This document shows positions 7,885 to 14,948 of a DNA stretch of 20,360 nt, piece after piece (within the stretch, counting starts at the first letter, position 1; each line of letters begins with the position of its first letter). Position numbers and translations under genes: made by a program. Below the pieces are notes generated by a model that was given only the letters and a program-made list of their open reading frames with translations, did no database searches and was not told the DNA's origin. The DNA is from Candidatus Fonsibacter sp. (lineage in GTDB: Bacteria > Pseudomonadota > Alphaproteobacteria > Pelagibacterales > Pelagibacteraceae): contig SHWR01000018.1 of NCBI GenBank assembly GCA_009693745.1, positions 1 to 20,360 of the forward strand. The letters run 5' to 3'.

Positions 7885-9453
7885 ATGCTATCTAATTTTT
7901 TTACTCTTGTTAAGATTGGCAGAGCATTAGCAAAGTCTAATAGTTTGTCTGTTTTTGAAGAATTTTATAAACCACCTTTATCAATTAGAATTTTAATAAA
8001 GATTTTTGGCTTTACTACTTTTAATAAAGACTATGTAAATAAAAGTGCAGGCGAAAGACTTAAAAATGCTTTTTTAACTTTAGGTCCGGCTTTTATAAAG
8101 CTAGGTCAATTTCTTGCAACTCGTCCTGATATTGTTGGACATGAATTTGCACAAGAGTTGCAAAAACTACAAGATCAAATGCCAGCTTTTGACATATCTC
8201 AATCAAAAGAAGCTTTGCGTAAAGAATTGGGTGAAGATAAATATAAACAGATCATTTACTTAAGCAAGCCAATTGCTGCTGCATCGATTGCACAAGTTCA
8301 TTTTGCTAGAATTATTAATAATGAAAAAAAAGAAATCGATGTTGCTATTAAAATATTAAGACCGAATATAGAAAAAATTTTCTACAAAGAATTAAATGCT
8401 TTGAGGTTTTTAGCGTCAGTTATTGAATTTAGTGTTAAGAAAAGCCGCAGATTAAAATTAGTAAAAATTATAGATCTACTTAAAGACATCACTAGTATTG
8501 AAATGGATTTAAGATATGAGGCAGCGGCTGCAAGTGAATTAAAAAAAAATACAGCTCAAGATGAAGGTTTTAAAGTTCCATCTATATTTTGGGATTTTAC
8601 AAGTCAAAGAGTTTTAACAATTGAAAAAGTAGAAGGAATTTCAATTAAAGATAATGAATTACTTATTAAAAATAAAATTGATCTAAAAAAAATATCAAGA
8701 CTACTAATACAAAATTTTTTACGCCAAGCAGTAGGTGATGGTTTCTTTCATGGTGATATGCACCAAGGTAATCTTTTTGTAGATAAAAGTGGAAATATTG
8801 TGCCCGTCGACTTTGGTATTATGGGTCGATTAGATCTTGCTAATAGAAAGTATTTAGCGGAAATATTGTACGGGTTTATAAACCGTGACTACGAAAAGGT
8901 TGCAAAAGTCCATTTTATTGCAGGTTTAATACCTAATACTGAATCTTTAGATAATTTTACCCAAGCATTAAGAACGATCGGCGAACCTATTTTTGGTCAG
9001 TCCGCAAGAAATATTTCTGCTGGTAAATTACTAGCTAGACTTTTTGAAGTAACAGAAAAATTCAATATGGCCACTCAGCCCCAATTATTATTGCTACAAA
9101 AAACAATGGTAGTGGTTGAAGGGGTTGCAAGATCATTGGATGAAGATGCAAATATTTGGGAGATTTCAAAACCGGTATTACAAGGTTGGTTGAATAATGA
9201 AATCGGTCCGAAAAATAGAATAGATAAAATATTAAAAACGACTACTGAACTTTTAGATAAACTTCCTGAGTTACCAGAAATGATTAATCGTGCGAACAAA
9301 GCCATGGAGCTTTTAAGCTCATATGAATTTATAAAAAATCAAAACCAAAACAACGAATATGAAATTAAAGAAAAGTCTTCAAAATTAAAAAAGACTTATC
9401 TTATTATTGGTTTATTGATTATTGTAATTATATTGCTAATAGTATTCAAATAG
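7885..9453 (+). CDS. ubiB: UbiB/ABC1-type atypical kinase for ubiquinone biosynthesis
   Basis: UbiB is a membrane-anchored protein-kinase-like ATPase that supports ubiquinone biosynthesis. The 522 residues show the family-specific KxGQ motif (KLGQ, 72-75), the alanine-rich nucleotide loop AAASIAQVH (131-139), VAIK (153-156, ATP-binding Lys156), the catalytic segment HGDMHQGN (289-296) and the metal-binding DFG (309-311). A single hydrophobic segment at about 504-521 is the likely C-terminal membrane anchor. It lies between ubiE and coaBC with spacers of 6 and 4 nt. All signature residues are present. The biochemical step is not fixed for the family, and the protein is generally seen as an accessory factor. 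Confidence 0.95.
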   Translation: MLSNFFTLVKIGRALAKSNSLSVFEEFYKPPLSIRILIKIFGFTTFNKDYVNKSAGERLKNAFLTLGPAFIKLGQFLATRPDIVGHEFAQELQKLQDQMPAFDISQSKEALRKELGEDKYKQIIYLSKPIAAASIAQVHFARIINNEKKEIDVAIKILRPNIEKIFYKELNALRFLASVIEFSVKKSRRLKLVKIIDLLKDITSIEMDLRYEAAAASELKKNTAQDEGFKVPSIFWDFTSQRVLTIEKVEGISIKDNELLIKNKIDLKKISRLLIQNFLRQAVGDGFFHGDMHQGNLFVDKSGNIVPVDFGIMGRLDLANRKYLAEILYGFINRDYEKVAKVHFIAGLIPNTESLDNFTQALRTIGEPIFGQSARNISAGKLLARLFEVTEKFNMATQPQLLLLQKTMVVVEGVARSLDEDANIWEISKPVLQGWLNNEIGPKNRIDKILKTTTELLDKLPELPEMINRANKAMELLSSYEFIKNQNQNNEYEIKEKSSKLKKTYLIIGLLIIVIILLIVFK

Positions 9454-9457
9454 CGCA

Positions 9458-10681
9458 ATGCTAAATTCAATTGCTGAAAAAAAAATTCTAATCATTATCG
9501 GCGGCGGAATAGCTGCTTATAAAGTTCTAGATGTTATTAGAGAACTTAAAAAAAATAAATGCGAAGTTAAAACTATTCTAACAAATTCTGGAAAAGAATT
9601 TGTAACTCCATTATCAATTTCTGCCCTTTCTAAAAATAAAGTTTTTGAAAATCTATTTGATATAAATAATGAAGCTGAAATGGATCATATCGCTCTATCG
9701 AGATGGTGTGATTTAATATTAGTGGCACCAACTACAGCTAATCTGATGGCTAATTTTGCACGTGGAGAGGCCATAGATTTTGCATCAACAGTTATTATGG
9801 CCTCTAACAAACCTATTTTTCTTGCCCCAGCGATGAATGTTGAGATGTGGAATAATCCAGCAAACAAAGAAAATTATCAAAAGCTTCTTCAATTTAAATA
9901 TAAATTTATTGGCCCAGCGGTAGGAGAGATGGCATGCGGAGAGGTGGGAGTTGGCAAAATGTCTTCAGCAGAAGAGATTATTCTTACCATTAAAAATTTT
10001 TTTCTCTCAAAAAATTTATTTAACAATAAAAATTTAAAAGCTTTAGTAACTGCAGGACCCACGCGAGAGTATATTGATCCAGTAAGATTTTTATCTAATG
10101 AGTCGTCTGGGAAACAAGGATTTGAAATAGCAAAATCGCTTAATGATATTGGTTTTAAAACAAAATTAATTATTGGTCCAAATTCCTTAGATATTAAAAA
10201 TCAAGACAACCTTGAAATAATAAATATAACAACTGCAAAACAAATGTTTGAAGCTTGCAAAGATAGTTTGCCAGTGGATGTTGCTGTTTGTGCGGCTGCA
10301 GTATCAGATTTTAAAGTTAAAAATTATAATAATGAGAAAATAAAAAAAGAAGAATTGGAAGATTGCAATTTAGAACTTGAAAAGAATATCGATATTTTAT
10401 CTTTTTTATCTAGTCAGAATATTAACAGACCAAGACTTGTAGTTGGCTTTGCTGCGGAGACTAAAAATATAATTGAAAACGCACAAAAAAAAATTCAAAA
10501 CAAACACTGTGATTGGATTGTAGCTAATAATGTAGTGGATAAATCTATTGGCTTTAATTCGGATTATAATGAGGTTTTTTTAATTTCTAAAAATAAAGAA
10601 GTTGAAAAATTTAATAAAACAACAAAATCCGAAATTGCAAAAAAACTGTCTAATAAAATCCTTCATGCTCTTATTCAATAA
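9458..10681 (+). CDS. coaBC: bifunctional PPC synthetase/decarboxylase CoaBC
   Basis: CoaBC joins 4'-phosphopantothenate to cysteine (CoaB) and decarboxylates the product to 4'-phosphopantetheine (CoaC, FMN-dependent) in coenzyme A synthesis. The 407-residue protein has an N-terminal CoaC domain (about 1-185) with catalytic His77 in EMDHIALSRW, the PAMNVEMW motif (124-131) and the flap cysteine Cys160 in ACGEVGVGK. The C-terminal CoaB domain (about 192-407) has TAGPTREYIDP (198-208), AAAVSDFKVK and a KIKK motif with the expected catalytic lysine. Its stop overlaps the dut start in TAATG (one base), so translation is probably coupled. The coaBC-dut pairing is widespread in bacteria. Confidence 0.96.
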   Translation: MLNSIAEKKILIIIGGGIAAYKVLDVIRELKKNKCEVKTILTNSGKEFVTPLSISALSKNKVFENLFDINNEAEMDHIALSRWCDLILVAPTTANLMANFARGEAIDFASTVIMASNKPIFLAPAMNVEMWNNPANKENYQKLLQFKYKFIGPAVGEMACGEVGVGKMSSAEEIILTIKNFFLSKNLFNNKNLKALVTAGPTREYIDPVRFLSNESSGKQGFEIAKSLNDIGFKTKLIIGPNSLDIKNQDNLEIINITTAKQMFEACKDSLPVDVAVCAAAVSDFKVKNYNNEKIKKEELEDCNLELEKNIDILSFLSSQNINRPRLVVGFAAETKNIIENAQKKIQNKHCDWIVANNVVDKSIGFNSDYNEVFLISKNKEVEKFNKTTKSEIAKKLSNKILHALIQ

Positions 10682-11121
10682 TGGTTAAAATTTTAGTAAA
10701 GAAAATAAATTATAAACATAAAGACCTGCCTAAATACGAAACAGTAGGCTCTTCTGGTCTAGATTTAATTGCTAATATTGATAAAGAAATAATTTTAAAA
10801 CCAAATGAAAGAGTTCTGGTCCCAACTGGTTTGGCAGTAGCAATACCTGAAAATTACGAAATTCAAGTAAGACCTAGATCAGGACTTGCTACGAAGAATG
10901 GAATTAGCGTTCTTAATACTCCAGGAACAGTAGATGCTGATTATCGAGGCGAAATTAAAGTAATATTAATAAATTTAAGTTTAGAAATTTTTAAAATTGA
11001 GCCGGGACAAAGAATTGCACAGATGGTTTTATGCCCTGTTATAAAAGCTGAATTGATTGAAGTTGATGCGCTTCCTGAATCAGTTCGTGGAAGCGGCGGT
11101 TTTGGTTCAACAGGCCGTTAA
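10681..11121 (+). CDS. dut: deoxyuridine 5'-triphosphate nucleotidohydrolase
   Basis: dUTPase hydrolyses dUTP to dUMP and pyrophosphate, keeping uracil out of DNA and supplying dTMP synthesis. The 146 residues include all five motifs of the trimeric family: SSGLDL (24-29), RPRSGL (64-69), NTPGTVDADYRG (79-90, with the catalytic Asp85), PGQRIAQMV (108-116) and the C-terminal glycine-rich RGSGGFGSTGR (136-146). It starts inside the coaBC stop and is followed after 6 nt by the MoeB/ThiF-like gene. No oddities are visible. Confidence 0.98.
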   Translation: MVKILVKKINYKHKDLPKYETVGSSGLDLIANIDKEIILKPNERVLVPTGLAVAIPENYEIQVRPRSGLATKNGISVLNTPGTVDADYRGEIKVILINLSLEIFKIEPGQRIAQMVLCPVIKAELIEVDALPESVRGSGGFGSTGR

Positions 11122-11127
11122 ATACTC

Positions 11128-11880
11128 ATGAAACTTAACCATGACGATGTCAAAAGATATATTGCTCATATTAATTTAAAAAAAATCGGCAGCTTCGGCC
11201 AAAAAAAAATTATTGATTCAAAAGTTCTAATTATTGGCATTGGTGGATTAGGTTCGCCGGTTGCAACTTATCTTGCCTCTTCTGGAATTAAAAATATTGC
11301 CTTAGTCGATCATGATAAAATAGATATTTCAAATTTACATAGACAAATTTTATTTAATGAAGATGATATCAATAAATTTAAAGTCAATATCGCTGAAAAA
11401 AAATTAAAAAAAATTAACTCTAAAATAAAAATTAAAAAATTTCATACTAAAATAGATAGTAATAATATAAATAAAATCGCAAAAAAATATGATTTAATTA
11501 TTGATGGAACAGATAGTTTTAAATCAAAATTATTAATTAATGATTATTGCTATAAAAATAAAAAAATCTTAATTAGCGGAGCCATAAGTAAATTCGATGG
11601 TCATGTTTTTGTATTTAATTTTAAAAAAAAAAACTCTCCTTGTCTAAGATGTTTTATGCCAGAAGCACCAAGCGCTGATATAATCGACTGTCAAAGTGAG
11701 GGCGTTTTATCTACGCTTGCAGGAATGGTAGGCACGATCATGGCTAATGAAGCTATCCGTGAAATATTAAATTTTGAAAATTCCTTATGTGGAAATATCT
11801 TAATTATTAACGCTGAGAATCTTTTAATTAAAAAAATTAAATTAAATAAAAATAAAAACTGCATTAAAAAGATTAAATGA
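11128..11880 (+). CDS. MoeB/ThiF-family E1-like adenylyltransferase, atypical
   Basis: Proteins of this family adenylate the C-terminus of a small sulfur-carrier protein (MoaD for molybdopterin, ThiS for thiazole). The 250 residues show the nucleotide-binding GIGGLG (37-42), the SNLHRQ segment with Arg72, Lys85, the DGTDS segment with Asp129, a Cys pair C172-x2-C175, and Cys188 in DCQSEG, matching the ThiF cysteine position. Two departures stand out. The N-terminal motif, usually RY-x-R-[QH]-I, reads RYIAHI, so the conserved arginine is Ala13; and the C-terminal zinc pair has only Cys245. A run of eleven A (11623-11633) lies just before the first Cys pair. No moaD or thiS is in the window, so the partner and the MoeB/ThiF choice are open. 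The stop overlaps the next gene (ATGA). Confidence 0.88.
   Translation: MKLNHDDVKRYIAHINLKKIGSFGQKKIIDSKVLIIGIGGLGSPVATYLASSGIKNIALVDHDKIDISNLHRQILFNEDDINKFKVNIAEKKLKKINSKIKIKKFHTKIDSNNINKIAKKYDLIIDGTDSFKSKLLINDYCYKNKKILISGAISKFDGHVFVFNFKKKNSPCLRCFMPEAPSADIIDCQSEGVLSTLAGMVGTIMANEAIREILNFENSLCGNILIINAENLLIKKIKLNKNKNCIKKIK
11623..11633 (+). repeat. run of eleven A inside the MoeB/ThiF-like gene
   Basis: Eleven consecutive A encode Lys-Lys-Lys-Asn immediately upstream of the first zinc Cys pair. The reading frame is intact on both sides. Runs this long are prone to polymerase slippage, so transcripts could be mixed in length. Confidence 0.8.
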
Positions 11881-12356
11881 AATTTAAAATAATCATTGTT
11901 ATTCTATTTATTATTCTTTTCACAGATGCAGATTTATTTGCACAAAATACTACAACCAAAAAATATCTTAGTATAAGAACTAATCTTGCAAATCTTAGAA
12001 TAGGACCCTCTTCTACTCATCCTATTCTATTTGTATATGAAAAAAAAAATCTTCCTGTGGAAGTGATAGATGAATTTGAAGTATGGAGAAAAATTAAAGA
12101 TTACCAAGGTGACACTGGCTGGATCCATTTAAGTCAGTTATCCAGAAAAAGAACTTTATTAACTTTTAAAGATGGTATTGTTCTTTTTAAAAATGCCACG
12201 ATCTATTCAAAGCCAATTATCAAAATTGGGAATTTAGAAACTGCTGTTATTAAAAAATGTATTCCAAATTGGTGTTTAGTTGAAATTCAAAAATATAAAG
12301 GATGGATACAAACAGATCATGTTTGGGGCTTAGAAAATAAAGAAATTATCAATTAA
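11877..12356 (+). CDS. secreted SH3-like domain protein (SH3_4 type)
   Basis: The 159-residue product begins with a signal peptide: basic MKFK, a hydrophobic core at about 5-15 and a plausible cleavage site after LFA (Ala22). The mature part appears to hold two bacterial SH3-like repeats. The first, about 35-88, includes NLRIGPSSTHPI, VWRKI and TGWIHLSQL; the second, about 105-152, includes the matching NWCLVEI and KGWIQTDHVWGL. This fits the alphaproteobacterial SH3_4 family of exported proteins, whose role is not well defined; peptidoglycan or protein binding in the periplasm is the usual guess. There is no catalytic domain. The start overlaps the end of the MoeB/ThiF-like gene by 4 nt (ATGA), suggesting coupled translation without obvious functional kinship. 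Confidence 0.85.
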   Translation: MKFKIIIVILFIILFTDADLFAQNTTTKKYLSIRTNLANLRIGPSSTHPILFVYEKKNLPVEVIDEFEVWRKIKDYQGDTGWIHLSQLSRKRTLLTFKDGIVLFKNATIYSKPIIKIGNLETAVIKKCIPNWCLVEIQKYKGWIQTDHVWGLENKEIIN

Positions 12357-12394
12357 ATTTGTCAAATCCTGTATTAAACTGTAAATTAAGATCT

Positions 12395-12400
12395 TATAAT
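12395..12400 (+). promoter_or_regulatory. candidate -10 element upstream of fabA
   Basis: A perfect TATAAT lies in the 71-nt spacer between the SH3-like gene and fabA, which would give a leader of about 20 nt. No good -35 is found at 15-18 nt upstream; an alternative weaker pair is TTGTCA near 12359 with TAAATT 17 nt on. The spacer is the longest break within the plus-strand block, so the fab genes probably form their own transcription unit. No clear terminator precedes it. Confidence 0.4.
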
Positions 12401-12427
12401 CAATAATTTTAATTCTCTTAAGATTTC

Positions 12428-12934
12428 ATGAAACAAAAAAATCAATACGCCTATCAAGATTTAATTGATTGCTCTGAAGGTAAATTATTTGGACCCGGTA
12501 ATGCAAAATTACCCTCTCCACCCATGTTAATGTTTGATAGAATTACTTCAATTACTGCAGAAGGTGGATTATTTAATAAAGGTGAAATTTTAGCAGAATT
12601 AGACATCAAAGATAATTTATGGTTTTTCGAATGTCATTTTAAAGAGGATCCTGTGATGCCTGGGTGCTTAGGGTTAGATGCGATGTGGCAACTGTTAGGT
12701 TTTTATCTTGGTTGGTTAGGTAACTTAGGTCATGGTCGAGCCCTTGGAGTAAATGAAGTTAAATTTACTGGTGAAGTTGTAAAACAAGTAAAACTCATTA
12801 AATACGTCATCAATATTAAAAGGTTATTAAGAAAAGGTGAAACTTGTGTTGGTTTAGCTGATGGTTTAGTCTTTGCAGACAATAAAGAAATATATGCTGC
12901 TAAAAATCTTAAAGTTGGCTTATTTAAAAGTTAA
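12428..12934 (+). CDS. fabA: 3-hydroxydecanoyl-[ACP] dehydratase/isomerase FabA
   Basis: FabA dehydrates 3-hydroxydecanoyl-ACP and isomerises trans-2- to cis-3-decenoyl-ACP, the branch point to unsaturated fatty acids in type II synthesis. The 168 residues align closely with the family: the hot-dog fold core carries CHFKEDPVMPGCLGLDAMWQ, placing catalytic His70 and Asp84 at the same numbers as in E. coli FabA. The GRALGVNEVKFTGEV segment follows. The ATG at 12428 has only a weak AAGA upstream. Its stop overlaps the strong Shine-Dalgarno sequence of fabB, and fabA-fabB-fabI form a classic alphaproteobacterial set. Membrane unsaturation is therefore made by the anaerobic-type FabA/FabB route. 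Confidence 0.97.
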   Translation: MKQKNQYAYQDLIDCSEGKLFGPGNAKLPSPPMLMFDRITSITAEGGLFNKGEILAELDIKDNLWFFECHFKEDPVMPGCLGLDAMWQLLGFYLGWLGNLGHGRALGVNEVKFTGEVVKQVKLIKYVINIKRLLRKGETCVGLADGLVFADNKEIYAAKNLKVGLFKS

Positions 12935-12939
12935 GGAGG
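12933..12939 (+). promoter_or_regulatory. strong Shine-Dalgarno AAGGAGG for fabB GTG start
   Basis: AAGGAGG overlaps the fabA stop codon (TAA, 12932-12934) and stands 4 nt before the GTG at 12944. It is the only full-strength Shine-Dalgarno I noticed in a window where most genes have weak A-rich leaders. It supports the GTG start and implies fabB translation is boosted independently of fabA. Confidence 0.8.
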
Positions 12940-12943
12940 ATTA

Positions 12944-14158
12944 GTGCGAAGGGTAGTAGTTACAGGTTCTGGAATTGTATCTTGTATTGGTAACAATAAA
13001 AAAGAGGTCTTGGATTCTCTGTTAAATACTAAATCTGGAATAACTTTTTCTGAAGAATATAAAAAATATAATTTCAAAAGTCAGGTTTGTGGCATTCCTA
13101 AAATTAATTACGAAGAATTAATTGATAGAAAAGTTTTAAGATTTATGGGTGATGGATCTGCTTACGCTTATCTTTCAATGAAAGAGGCAATTGAAGAATC
13201 AGGTCTTACAGAAAAAGAAGTTAGTAATGAAAAAACTGGAATTATTGTAGGATCAGGTGGGCCTTCAATAAAAAATGTTATGCTTGCTATAGACTCAACC
13301 AGAGCCTCAGGGCCAAAAAAAATGGGTCCCTTTATTGTTCCAAGAACAATGGCAAGTACATGTTCTGCAACTTTAGCAACTCCCTTTAAAATTAAAGGAG
13401 TAAATTATTCAATCAGCTCAGCTTGCGCAACTAGTGCTCATTGTATTGGCAATGCTATGGAGCTTATTCAATATGGCAAACAAGATATTGTTTTTGCAGG
13501 GGGTGGCGAAGAAATAGACTGGAGTCTTTCCGCAATGTTTGATGCTATGATCGCATTATCTTCAAAATATAATGACACTCCACAATCAGCTTCGAGACCT
13601 TACGATTCAAGCAGAGATGGCTTTGTGATTGCAGGGGGGGGAGGCGTTATTGTTTTAGAAGAATATGAGCATGCTAAAGCTAGAGGAGCTAAAATTATGG
13701 CTGAAATTACAGGTTATGGAGCTACATCTGATGGTTATGACATGGTAGCGCCTTCTGGCGAAGGTGCTGTTAGATGTATGAAAATGTCTATGCAAAATCT
13801 AAGAAATTCTAAAATAGATTACATTAATACTCATGGAACCTCTACTCCTGTTGGAGATACGAAAGAAATAGAAGCAATGAAGGAAGTATTTAAAGATAAA
13901 GTTCCTCCTTTTAGTTCAACAAAATCAATTACTGGACATTCGCTTGGTGCAACATCAGTTCAAGAAGCAATTTATTGTCTGCTAATGATGAAAAATAAAT
14001 TTATAGCAGCCTCTGCTAACGTTCAAAATTTAGATGAAAAAATAAAAGGATTACCTATTGTAACTGAAGTTAAAAAAAATGTAGATTTAAATTGTGTAAT
14101 GTCTAATAGCTTTGGTTTTGGTGGAACCAATGCAACTCTAGTATTTGAAAGCATTTAA
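12944..14158 (+). CDS. fabB: 3-oxoacyl-[ACP] synthase I FabB
   Basis: FabB condenses malonyl-ACP with acyl-ACP and is needed to elongate the cis-3-decenoyl product of FabA. The 404 residues begin at a GTG supported by a perfect ribosome binding site, giving the standard MRRVVVTGSGIVS. The Cys-His-His triad is Cys161 (SSACATSAH), His297 (NTHGTSTPVGD) and His332 (SITGHSLGA), with Lys327, each within two residues of E. coli numbering. A glycine-rich stretch near 230-234 is encoded by a run of eight G, striking in such AT-rich DNA. KAS II (FabF) is less likely because of direct linkage to fabA and the KAS I-like length. Confidence 0.96.
   Translation: MRRVVVTGSGIVSCIGNNKKEVLDSLLNTKSGITFSEEYKKYNFKSQVCGIPKINYEELIDRKVLRFMGDGSAYAYLSMKEAIEESGLTEKEVSNEKTGIIVGSGGPSIKNVMLAIDSTRASGPKKMGPFIVPRTMASTCSATLATPFKIKGVNYSISSACATSAHCIGNAMELIQYGKQDIVFAGGGEEIDWSLSAMFDAMIALSSKYNDTPQSASRPYDSSRDGFVIAGGGGVIVLEEYEHAKARGAKIMAEITGYGATSDGYDMVAPSGEGAVRCMKMSMQNLRNSKIDYINTHGTSTPVGDTKEIEAMKEVFKDKVPPFSSTKSITGHSLGATSVQEAIYCLLMMKNKFIAASANVQNLDEKIKGLPIVTEVKKNVDLNCVMSNSFGFGGTNATLVFESI
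13634..13641 (+). repeat. run of eight G inside fabB
   Basis: Eight consecutive G encode part of the conserved AGGGG segment of FabB. The frame is open, and the protein matches the family on both sides. Consecutive GGG glycine codons are unexpected in a genome this AT-rich, and the tract is a potential slippage site. Confidence 0.8.
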
Positions 14159-14159
14159 A

Positions 14160-14948
14160 ATGAAATTAATGCAAGGTAAAAAAGGACTGATTATGGGTGT
14201 TGCGAATGATCGCTCTATTGCCTGGGGCATTGCAAAAAAATTAAGTGAACACGGAGCTGAACTAGCATTTACTTACGTGGGAGATGCTTTAAAAAAGAGA
14301 GTTATTCCTCTTGCTGAGTCTTTAGGTTCAAAATTTACTTTAGATTGTAACGTAGAAAAGAAAGAAGAAATTATTAAAACCTTCTCAAATATTAAAGATA
14401 AATGGGGAAATTTAGATTTTGTCGTTCATGCGATTGCATTTTCAGATAAATCAGAATTATCAGGACAGTATTTAAATACCTCAAGAGAAAATTTCTCAAA
14501 TAGTATGGTAATTTCTTGTTTTTCTTTTACAGAAATTTGTAAAGAAGCCTCTAAAATAATGAAACCAGGTTCAAGCTTTATAACTTTAACTTATTGTGCT
14601 GATAAGGTTATTCCAAATTATAACGTTATGGGAGTTTGCAAAGCTGCTCTTGAAACAAGTGTTAAATATTTATCTGTAGATCTTGGAGGAAATGGAATTA
14701 GAGTAAATGCTATTAGCGCCGGACCTATTAAAACTTTGGCAGCCTCAGCAATTGGTGATGCCAAATTTTTATATAAATGGAATGAAAAACATTCTCCGCT
14801 AAAGAGAAACGTTGATATTAATGATGTAGGTGGAGCTGCGGTTTATTTATTAAGTGATCTTGCAGCAGGTGTTACAGGAGAAATTCACTATGTAGATGCG
14901 GGTTATAATATTGTTGGTATGCCTAACCCAAAAAATATGCAGGCTTAA
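14160..14948 (+). CDS. fabI: enoyl-[ACP] reductase (NADH) FabI
   Basis: FabI reduces trans-2-enoyl-ACP with NADH, the last step of each elongation cycle. I chose the ATG at 14160 (262 residues, beginning MKLMQGKKGLIMGVAN), 1 nt after the fabB stop, because it matches usual FabI N-termini; an in-frame ATG at 14145 would add five residues and overlap fabB. The Rossmann fold has GVANDRSIAWGIA (13-25). The SDR active site has Tyr145, Tyr154 and Lys161 (Y-x6-K intact). The two tyrosines are nine apart, whereas FabI proteins I know have ten: the loop reads TYCADKVIPNY. The C-terminal SAGPIKTLAA and GVTGEIHYVDAGY are typical. The stop overlaps the convergent pnp stop. Confidence 0.95.
   Translation: MKLMQGKKGLIMGVANDRSIAWGIAKKLSEHGAELAFTYVGDALKKRVIPLAESLGSKFTLDCNVEKKEEIIKTFSNIKDKWGNLDFVVHAIAFSDKSELSGQYLNTSRENFSNSMVISCFSFTEICKEASKIMKPGSSFITLTYCADKVIPNYNVMGVCKAALETSVKYLSVDLGGNGIRVNAISAGPIKTLAASAIGDAKFLYKWNEKHSPLKRNVDINDVGGAAVYLLSDLAAGVTGEIHYVDAGYNIVGMPNPKNMQA

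Noticed and set aside
14145..14159. Earlier FabI start overlapping the fabB end
   Set aside because: The ATG at 14160 gives the usual MKLMQGKKG start; the five extra residues have no support, though the alternative cannot be excluded.
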